From: a virus
Direction: 5' to 3' (one strand)
Length of the DNA: 45,141 bases
Virus record (IMG/VR): IMGVR_UViG_3300045107_000301
Coordinates: 1-45,141 of that record
Under the pieces are notes generated by a model. The model worked only from the letters and a program-made list of their open reading frames with translations, ran no database searches and was not told where the DNA came from. Both the position numbers and the translations under genes were made by a program. Shown here piece after piece: positions 31,189 through 36,394 of this stretch (position 1 is its first letter; each line of letters opens with the position of its first letter).

Positions 31189-31407
31189 TCACTCGAATCG
31201 CCCGTCCAGAAACTCCGTCAGCGGTCGCACCCAGAACACATCCCGCTCCGGCCACCGCGTGTACAGGATGGCCGGGGTCAGCGTGGCCTCGATCACGCAG
31301 TGGCCCCAGACCATGTACAGGTGCCCGGTTTTCCGGTGCCGCCAGACCGTGCCGCTGGCCGAGGCCACCGCCAATGCTGCCTTCGCCTCGTCGAGTCGGT
31401 CGCTCAT
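31189..31407 (-). CDS. DUF1653-like protein
   Basis: 72 aa with GAAGGAGAAGC before the ATG. The body GTVWRHRKTGHLYMVWGHCV, then TPAILYTRWPERDVFWVRP and EFLDGRF, matches DUF1653: a small beta-barrel common in phages and plasmids with unknown function. Its ATG overlaps the stop of the upstream TIGR02996 gene (31404-31407). Highly likely a conserved accessory gene of the early operon. Confidence 0.83.
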   Translation of the reverse strand: MSDRLDEAKAALAVASASGTVWRHRKTGHLYMVWGHCVIEATLTPAILYTRWPERDVFWVRPLTEFLDGRFE

Positions 31408-32087
31408 GCTTGCTTCTCCTTCAGTGGCGGCAGTCCCGCCTGCTTGCGTGCCCAGGTGAGGGCGGCGACATTCAGGCGGGCCAGGGCGTGTTCGCGGGTG
31501 CGATACCGCTTTGCTCGCATCCGGGCGGACGACGTGTCGTGCTGGTCGAGGAGTCGCCAGACATCGTAAGGAAGGATTCGCGGTTTATCGTCCCATATCA
31601 AGTTAGGAGGCGTGTAAATCCAACTCCAGTCGTTGTCGCTTACGCCGAAGTACGGCACCCGATCCGTGATCCGCACCCGCTCGACGGGATGCTGCTCGCA
31701 AATCGCCTTGCCATGATCGAGCCAGTCGCCGAGAGGGCAGGCCACCTCGGCGACGAAGCCACGGCGACAAGTGATGTCAAACATGTGGGCCAGACAGTTG
31801 TTCGTAGTTATCGTTGGCGCGAGTGCCCACGATCGGCTCGCGAGAGAGCAGGGGCGACACTGCTTGCACCGATACTCCTGCCCGATTGGCCAGGCACTGC
31901 ACCCTTTCACGCAGCACAGTGCCGCGTGATCGCCTTCTGTGATGTCCCAAATATCACACTGCACGCGAATGAAATCGGCCCAATCCGGCTCGCCGTTCTC
32001 GTCCAGCCAGTCGGCGAAGACGAGGCGTGGGGCGTCGTCGGCGGGCTGCTCGCAGATGGCCCGCAGGAAGGCGTTGCGGTCACTCAG
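31404..32087 (-). CDS. TIGR02996 domain protein with non-ATG (CTG) start
   Basis: 227 aa if translated from CTG at 32087. The family usually begins M-S-x-R-x-A-x-L-R-A-I, and here the residues are L-S-D-R-N-A-F-L-R-A-I-C-E-Q-P, exactly aligned with CTG in place of ATG; GGAGGGCAGAGG lies just upstream and CTGA overlaps the previous stop (32084-32086), as ATGA does elsewhere in this genome. Domain core: APRLVFADWLDENGEPDWAD then FIRVQ. A Cys-rich section (CCVKGCSAW, CKQCRPC) and a helical end (REHALARLNVAALTWARKQA) follow. A longer frame from 32285 lies on the small gene's sequence and is rejected. Confidence 0.7.
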   Translation of the reverse strand: MSDRNAFLRAICEQPADDAPRLVFADWLDENGEPDWADFIRVQCDIWDITEGDHAALCCVKGCSAWPIGQEYRCKQCRPCSLASRSWALAPTITTNNCLAHMFDITCRRGFVAEVACPLGDWLDHGKAICEQHPVERVRITDRVPYFGVSDNDWSWIYTPPNLIWDDKPRILPYDVWRLLDQHDTSSARMRAKRYRTREHALARLNVAALTWARKQAGLPPLKEKQA

Positions 32088-32263
32088 CCTCTGCCCTCCT
32101 CTGGGTGATGTTGCGGCACCGTCCAGTCGTGCAACCACTGTCCCGCCTTTGCGACTGGCCGGATCAAGCCGAACAGACTTGCCCACCAGCACACCTGCTC
32201 GCACGGATGGGCGATCATGTTGTGAATGGCCCACCAAAACTCCAGATACAGCCAGCGTTTCAT
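32084..32263 (-). CDS. 59-residue protein, His-x-x-x-Ala-His-Pro family
   Basis: The ATG at 32263 has GGAGGATAAG upstream and the stop overlaps the next gene's CTG. Sequence MKRWLYLEFWWAIHNMIAHP then CEQVCWWASLFG and GQWLHDWTVPQHH belongs to a small phage protein type with HN-x-I-AHP and LHDWT motifs. An N-terminal amphipathic or membrane-associated helix is likely. Role unknown. Confidence 0.68.
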   Translation of the reverse strand: MKRWLYLEFWWAIHNMIAHPCEQVCWWASLFGLIRPVAKAGQWLHDWTVPQHHPEEGRG

Positions 32264-32285
32264 GTCTTATCCTCCATTTCTTCAC

Positions 32286-32954
32286 TCACGGCTGCCATCC
32301 CTCCTGAATCATAGTTGCGAGTCTCACGGCCCATCGTCGGGCGTCGGCGGCGGCGGCGGCGGCGTTGGCGGCGGCGTAGGCGGCGTAGGCGGCGTAGGCG
32401 CCGTTGGCGGCGTAGGCGTCGTTGGCGTCGTTGGCGGCGTAGGCGTCGTTGGCGTCGGCGTAGGCGGCGGCGTAGGCGGCGTAGGCGGCGTAGGCGGCGT
32501 TGGCGGCGTTGGCGGCGGCGTAGGCGGCGTAGGCGTCGTTGGCGGCGTCACGCCGGGAATCAATTTCTTGCTGGCTCAGAAGGCCAAGCCAGTGCAATTC
32601 CGCCCCCGACAGAGCGAGCTGGGAGCGATCATCCGTAAGCAGGTCAGTCATTCGCCGCCCATCATGCAGAGGGCAGTATCGCACGCAGAGGCATGCCCAC
32701 AGGTGGCACGCCGCAAGTTCATGCACCTTGGCGAGTCTGTTTTTTGCAGCCCAGAGCTCGTCGTATCCTTCGTGCGGGATATCCAAAGCCTTCGCCTTCT
32801 CCTGCCAATCGGCTAGGATTCGGCACTTTGCCCCCTCTCCTCCCGCCTCGTCCACGGCATCAGCGAGGATGCGGAGTTGTCCGGGCGAGGGGCTGGAATC
32901 ATACGCCGCCATCAGAGCGGCCACGTCTGGCGATGCGAGAATCACGGCTGCCAT
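32286..32954 (-). CDS. unknown protein with long Ala-Tyr-Asn repeat tract
   Basis: 222 aa from the ATG at 32954. Residues 1-140 are ordinary (LMAAYDSSPSPGQLRILADA, KCRILADWQEKAKALD, ACHLWACLCVRYCPLH). Residues about 145-205 are almost only Ala, Tyr, Asn and Asp with a three-residue rhythm (Y-A-A, N-A-A, D-A-A), encoded by an array of GCC, TAC, AAC and GAC codons. The chain ends with RWAVRLATMIQEGWQP. The repeat would form a long Ala-rich helix and could change length by slippage. The last 19 bases are nearly duplicated in the next upstream gene's end. Confidence 0.65.
   Translation of the reverse strand: MAAVILASPDVAALMAAYDSSPSPGQLRILADAVDEAGGEGAKCRILADWQEKAKALDIPHEGYDELWAAKNRLAKVHELAACHLWACLCVRYCPLHDGRRMTDLLTDDRSQLALSGAELHWLGLLSQQEIDSRRDAANDAYAAYAAANAANAAYAAYAAYAAAYADANDAYAANDANDAYAANGAYAAYAAYAAANAAAAAADARRWAVRLATMIQEGWQP
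32340..32560. repeat. trinucleotide-codon tandem array (GCC/TAC/AAC/GAC)
   Basis: About 220 bases consist almost only of GGC, GTA, GTT and GTC triplets on the plus strand, complementary to GCC, TAC, AAC and GAC codons. The local sequence period is 9 (GGCGTAGGC). The array is in frame with the protein at 32286-32954. Confidence 0.85.
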
Positions 32955-33373
32955 CCCTCCTTCTTCGCGGCGACGTAGGCATCGAGCAGAGCCACCTCGG
33001 CGTCGAGGCGGGTGCGGTAGGCTTTCCAACTTGTTTTCACAAACTCCTCACCGACTTCATGTGTTGGCGCTCCGAAGTTATCAAGCTGCTCATGAATATC
33101 TTCGGGCAGTAATGATCGCTTCCCGTTGCACTCGTTCTTATTCCACTCCCACAAGAAGTTGCGCCATGTTTCAGGCCATGATCCCTGGGGCTCGGCTTTA
33201 TACGGTTGCTTCCCCTCCCGCACCATCCATCGAACCGCTTCACCCCTCGGATCGTCGTGATCATCGAACCAGTCCGCAACAACGAGCCAGCGTTCGCGAC
33301 GGTCTGCCTCGCTTGCGGCCTCCTCGACGTGGGCGAGCATCGCGGCCAGGGCTGGCGTCGTGGTCGTGGTCAT
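32942..33373 (-). CDS. TIGR02996-like protein
   Basis: 143 aa from the ATG at 33373. WLVVADWFDDHDDPRGEAVRW in the first 50 residues is a divergent TIGR02996 core; a conserved-looking PETWRNFLWEWNKNECNGKR segment and a helical C-terminus (VALLDAYVAAKKEGWQP) follow. The gene ends with EGWQP just as the downstream gene does, and shares 19 identical bases with it. The stop overlaps the next start by 13 bases. Confidence 0.7.
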   Translation of the reverse strand: MTTTTTPALAAMLAHVEEAASEADRRERWLVVADWFDDHDDPRGEAVRWMVREGKQPYKAEPQGSWPETWRNFLWEWNKNECNGKRSLLPEDIHEQLDNFGAPTHEVGEEFVKTSWKAYRTRLDAEVALLDAYVAAKKEGWQP

Positions 33374-33744
33374 GGTCGTGCCCCCTGGGTGATCCGTCGC
33401 CGCACGCACGCGGCCAGGTGCAACGTGCCCTGGTACAGTGCGGCCAGGTCTGCCTTGCTCCAGTCGTCGTCACTGCCCGCCTGCTCGACGCACGCTTGCC
33501 GCAGGTAGATGCAGGCGTCCAGCACCTCGGCATAGGCGTCCCGCAGTGCGTCCCGGCCGTTGTGGGCCACCAGCGGCACACCGTAGGTGGCCATCCCCTG
33601 CTCGTGGCGAGCAAGCATGTCAGGGACCATCGCCGCGTATACGCCGCCGTAGGCGGCTGCGTCGGCGATCACCAGCGGCCAGACTGCCACGGCGTCAGGT
33701 GCTGCCACGGGCTTGGGTTGGGACAGGTCCAGCGCATCGCTCAT
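33370..33744 (-). CDS. all-alpha NTP-pyrophosphohydrolase-like (MazG-like) protein
   Basis: 124 aa; GGGAGGTGTGAG precedes the ATG. The middle, DMLARHEQGMATYGVPLVAH then NGRDALRDAYAEVLDACIYL RQ, matches a frequent phage protein type that looks like a minimal all-alpha NTP pyrophosphohydrolase (helices with acidic D-A-Y-A-E-x-x-D). Whether the metal-binding acids are complete cannot be judged by eye. It would trim nucleotide pools in the replication stage. Confidence 0.6.
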   Translation of the reverse strand: MSDALDLSQPKPVAAPDAVAVWPLVIADAAAYGGVYAAMVPDMLARHEQGMATYGVPLVAHNGRDALRDAYAEVLDACIYLRQACVEQAGSDDDWSKADLAALYQGTLHLAACVRRRITQGARP

Positions 33745-33745
33745 C

Positions 33746-34069
33746 TCACACCTCCCGGATCGTGATGCCGTGGCACGCTCGCATGAGCTTGGCCTTGAGC
33801 GCGTACACGTCGGTCCGATACCCCTTCACGTCCTCGACCACCTCCGACTTGCTCTGCCGGTCCCAGTAGACGAAGTCGGCGACGTAGTGGCATACCAGCA
33901 GGCCACCGACGACGAGCGGGTAGCGCACCTGGAGCCGTAGGTCCCGCACCGCGCCGGCCTGGGCGAGCAGTTTGAGTTCGCCGTAGCGGGCCGCCTCGCG
34001 CCGGCTCGCGAACGTGATCCCATCCACCACGGTGCGGCGGTTGCCGTACTTGCCTCCTCGGCGTCCCAT
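33746..34069 (-). CDS. DUF1064 (nuclease-like) protein
   Basis: 107 aa. It matches DUF1064 along its full length: KYGNRRTVVDGITFASRREA, ARYGELKLLAQAGAVRDLRL, LVCHYVADFVYWDRQSK and EVVEDVKGYRTDVYALK. The D-F-x-Y and V-V-E-D-V-K-G pieces resemble a PD-(D/E)xK nuclease core, so it may be a Holliday-junction or restriction-like nuclease of phage recombination. Start as given, next to the previous gene. Confidence 0.85.
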   Translation of the reverse strand: MGRRGGKYGNRRTVVDGITFASRREAARYGELKLLAQAGAVRDLRLQVRYPLVVGGLLVCHYVADFVYWDRQSKSEVVEDVKGYRTDVYALKAKLMRACHGITIREV

Positions 34070-34072
34070 GCC

Positions 34073-34609
34073 TCAGCCCTCCCTGAGCCGATCCCGTAGC
34101 CGCACGATCAGTTGCCGTGCTCGCTCCCTGGTCACGCCGATCGCCGCCCCCGCGCTGGCGTAGGACGTATGCCCGGCCAAGTACGCCTCCACCGCCTGCC
34201 GCTCCCGCCGGGTCCGGCAAGCGGCCAGCACCCGGGCTGCTCCCTCCCGCGCCGCCTCCATTTCATCCTCGCGGTCGGCCAGCTCGGCATCAGTCTCCGC
34301 GACGGGGTCAACGGCCAGGTCGTGCACCAGCGACTCGTCGAGCCCACCCACCGACACGTCGGTGTCCAGTGCCGCCGAGTAGCGGGCCTGCTTCTCGGCG
34401 GCCGTCTGCACCACGGAGCGGATGTACCAGAGCGCGTAGTTCGTGTACGCACCCTTCGCGGGGTCGTACCGCCGGGCCGCCTCGACCAGCCCCAGGCAGC
34501 CCGCCTGCAGGGCATCCTCCCAGCCAAGCGTCCGGACGTACGGGCGGCCTCGTAGGGTGGACTGGTCAGGAGCAAGTCCGCACAATCGGCGGGCAGGGAC
34601 GACAGCCAC
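34073..34609 (-). CDS. sigma-70-like factor, N-terminus replaced (chimera)
   Basis: 178 aa in the open frame from a GTG at 34609. The region from about residue 26 reads as sigma region 2 (LGWEDALQAGCLGLVEAARR, YDPAKGAYTNYALWYIRSVV) and the end as region 4 (YASAGAAIGVTRERARQLIV RLRDRL). The first 25 residues (AVVPARRLCGLAPDQSTLRG) are not sigma-like; the same bases in another frame encode the start of a DNA methyltransferase. Region 2.1 with its first helix is therefore missing. Activity of this truncated factor is uncertain. Confidence 0.65.
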   Translation of the reverse strand: MAVVPARRLCGLAPDQSTLRGRPYVRTLGWEDALQAGCLGLVEAARRYDPAKGAYTNYALWYIRSVVQTAAEKQARYSAALDTDVSVGGLDESLVHDLAVDPVAETDAELADREDEMEAAREGAARVLAACRTRRERQAVEAYLAGHTSYASAGAAIGVTRERARQLIVRLRDRLREG

Positions 34610-34671
34610 TCGACCGCATCACCCTGCTCGACGTGCCACGCTCGGCGGCCGGCCAACACCTCGTCACGCAT
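34529..34671 (-). pseudogene. N-terminal remnant of a DNA methyltransferase
   Basis: Translation from the ATG at 34671 (overlapping the upstream stop at 34664) gives about 45 residues, RAWHVEQGDAVEWLSSLPAD followed by CADLLLTSPPYEAARTSG. The TSPPY motif and the preceding G-D-x-x-x-x-L and D-L-x-x-x-S-P-P-Y spacing mark a DNA N4/N6 methyltransferase N-terminus. It then runs into sigma-factor DNA out of frame. The palindrome CGTCCGGACG at 34529-34538 lies at the join. This looks like a deletion fusing two neighbouring genes. Confidence 0.75.
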
Positions 34672-35050
34672 CGTCGGGCTCCAGGTCGTCGAACAAGGTT
34701 TTCGGCGCGGTCGGTCTGGCCTCGACTGGCGGTTCCGGCCACTTCGCGGGCGGCACCAGCCCCAGGCGGTGTATCTCGACCTCGGGAGCCGCCTCGGCCA
34801 CGCGGGCAATCTCGGACGCCGTGCATGCGTCCCCGAGAGCGGCCTGGGTAATCCACACGCCGTACTCGCGCTCGGCTCGCAGTGCCACGCCGATGCGGTC
34901 CACGTCGTCGAGCGGGGCATCCGGCGGGAGAGTCGAGTTGCCCGTCTCCTCCCGGGCCAGGTCGAGGAGCGCCGGCCGCACCCGCAGGCAGCGCGTGCAC
35001 TGGCCGCTCCGCACCGTGTCGGTCAGGCAGTGACGGCACCACTGGCTCAC
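34664..35050 (-). CDS. zinc-ribbon protein
   Basis: 128 aa from the GTG at 35050 in a GTGA overlap. The N-terminus has C-R-H-C and C-T-R-C (CRHCLTDTVRSGQCTRCLRV), a four-Cys zinc ribbon. The rest is acidic with helical parts (EREYGVWITQAALGDACTAS, EIARVAEAAPEVEIHRL) and Pro-rich (PPAKWPEPPVEARPTAPKTL). The stop overlaps the methyltransferase remnant start, showing that the remnant was a member of this operon. Confidence 0.72.
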   Translation of the reverse strand: MSQWCRHCLTDTVRSGQCTRCLRVRPALLDLAREETGNSTLPPDAPLDDVDRIGVALRAEREYGVWITQAALGDACTASEIARVAEAAPEVEIHRLGLVPPAKWPEPPVEARPTAPKTLFDDLEPDDA

Positions 35051-35589
35051 GCTCGCTCCTCCGCGGCCAGGTCGGCCGCTGCTGTCTCCCGCAGTCGCTG
35101 GATGGCCCGGGCGAGCAGTTGGCCGGCCCGGGTGTAGCTGCAACCGAGGTCGGCCGCCACGTCGCGGCAGGACCGCCCCCGGATGTGGACTTGCTCGACG
35201 AGGTAGCGGTCCCGCTCGCCCAGATGCCGCAGGAGGTGGTCCGCCCAGTCGGCGAAGTCATGCTGCCGCTGCCCCTCCCCGGAGTGCCGGTCCGTGAGTG
35301 TGGCCGGCAGCGGCACCGTCTCCCGGCCGTCCCAGCGGCTCTTGAGGCGGCGGTCCCGCAGGTAGCGGCGGACCGCCATGTCCATGCCGTTGCCGGAGTA
35401 GGTGACCCAGGAGGCCTTGCCGTCGGGGTCGTAGGTCAGGAGCGAGCGGGCCGCGCCGGCGAGGGCGACCGCATGCAACTCCTCGGCCCACTGCTCGGCG
35501 GGCGTCAGGTGGTGCCGGCGGACCGCCCGATACGCGAACATCCAGGCCAGGTCCCACACCGAGCGGATCAGGGTGTCGGCGGCGGTCAC
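35047..35589 (-). CDS. sigma-70-like RNA polymerase factor
   Basis: 180 aa from the GTG at 35589 (GGAGGAG upstream, GTGA overlap). N-terminal region 2 type: AEELHAVALAGAARSLLTYD then PDGKASWVTYSGNGMDMAVR RYLRDRR. C-terminal region 4 with a helix-turn-helix: DRYLVEQVHIRGRSCRDVAA, DLGCSYTRAGQLLARAIQRL. Together with the truncated factor at 34073 it gives this phage two sigma-like proteins, which could direct late or middle transcription. Confidence 0.78.
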   Translation of the reverse strand: MTAADTLIRSVWDLAWMFAYRAVRRHHLTPAEQWAEELHAVALAGAARSLLTYDPDGKASWVTYSGNGMDMAVRRYLRDRRLKSRWDGRETVPLPATLTDRHSGEGQRQHDFADWADHLLRHLGERDRYLVEQVHIRGRSCRDVAADLGCSYTRAGQLLARAIQRLRETAAADLAAEERA

Positions 35590-36089
35590 GCGCACTCCTC
35601 CTCGGCCGGCAAGGGAGTCAGCGGGTGCAGGGGCAATTCCGCCGCCGCGAGCCGCTGGTACAGGGCAATCCGCGCCTCCAGGGTGGCCGGGTCCGGCCGC
35701 CGTGCCGGGTCGCCCGCCGCCGAGATGTAGGGGCCGAACCGGAAGCACGGGCATTGCGTCTCGCCGACCTTCAAGTTCCGCTTGCAGATGTGGCAGCAGT
35801 GCTTGACCCGGCAGGTGGTGCAATAGCGCGTCCCGTTGCACCAACGGACCGGCTTGCCGCATGGGCAGATCGCGGCGGGTTTGCGGTCCGCCCGCTGCTT
35901 GCCCCGTCGCCGCTTGGTCGCCTGGTAGCACTCGCCACACAGGCCCGAGCGGTTGCTCCGGGCGATCTTCTGGCCGCACGCACAGCGGCGGCCGCAGTTC
36001 CAGTGGCACCGCATGCAGGCACCTGACTGGTTCGAGCGGTGCAGGACCCGGCCGCAGGCACAGCGGCGGATCGTGGTCGGTTCGGTCAC
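35586..36089 (-). CDS. tandem zinc-ribbon protein
   Basis: 167 aa from the GTG at 36089 with AAGGAG upstream. Repeated Cys-pair modules run through it: C-A-C-G...C-M-R-C, C-A-C-G-Q-K-I...C-G-E-C, C-P-C-G-K...C-T-T-C and C-C-H-I-C...C-P-C, four similar ribbons linked by basic segments (TKRRRGKQRADRKP). After residue 110 the protein is helical and Pro/Leu rich. A nucleic-acid-binding or transcription-related role is likely; upstream of the two sigma-like genes. Confidence 0.78.
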   Translation of the reverse strand: MTEPTTIRRCACGRVLHRSNQSGACMRCHWNCGRRCACGQKIARSNRSGLCGECYQATKRRRGKQRADRKPAAICPCGKPVRWCNGTRYCTTCRVKHCCHICKRNLKVGETQCPCFRFGPYISAAGDPARRPDPATLEARIALYQRLAAAELPLHPLTPLPAEEECA

Positions 36090-36091
36090 GG

Positions 36092-36394
36092 TCACTCCTT
36101 GGTGTCCAGGCGGCAGTACGAGCCGCTCACGTCTGGTAGCCCGGCCGGCCACTCCGCGCCGGGGTAGTCCTCGACAAACCAGCGGTCGCCCTCACTCCAG
36201 CGGCTCCGGGGCAAGGGCTCGACCGCAAGCGGGGCCGCCAGCGCCTCCCGGGCCGACCGCAGGGCCGCCCACACCTCCGGCGGTAGATCCTCGGCCAGTC
36301 GCCGCGGGGCCAGGCGGGGCTGACCGCCCTCGACCCACACGTCGAGCCCACGGGCGCGCAGCATCTCCAGGAGGGCGGCAGGATCGTCACCCAT
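36092..36394 (-). CDS. TubC_N-like docking-domain protein
   Basis: 100 aa. Residues 1-55 (ALLEMLRARGLDVWVEGGQP, LPPEVWAALRSAREALAAPL) match the TubC_N-like pattern of a helix, a strand pair and a second helix pair, which phages often encode beside replicative helicase-primase genes. The C-terminal half contains aromatic residues (EGDRWFVEDYPGAEWPAGLP). The start is adjacent to the stop of DUF3987. It is a plausible binding partner or adaptor of the replication proteins. Confidence 0.7.
   Translation of the reverse strand: MGDDPAALLEMLRARGLDVWVEGGQPRLAPRRLAEDLPPEVWAALRSAREALAAPLAVEPLPRSRWSEGDRWFVEDYPGAEWPAGLPDVSGSYCRLDTKE

Noticed and set aside
32340-32560. CRISPR array
   Set aside because: The repeats are triplets without unique spacers and stay in one reading frame; it is a coding low-complexity array.
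34132-34920. A full-length DNA methyltransferase gene
   Set aside because: Only the first 45 or so residues after 34671 match; the rest of that frame is out-of-frame sigma-factor DNA.
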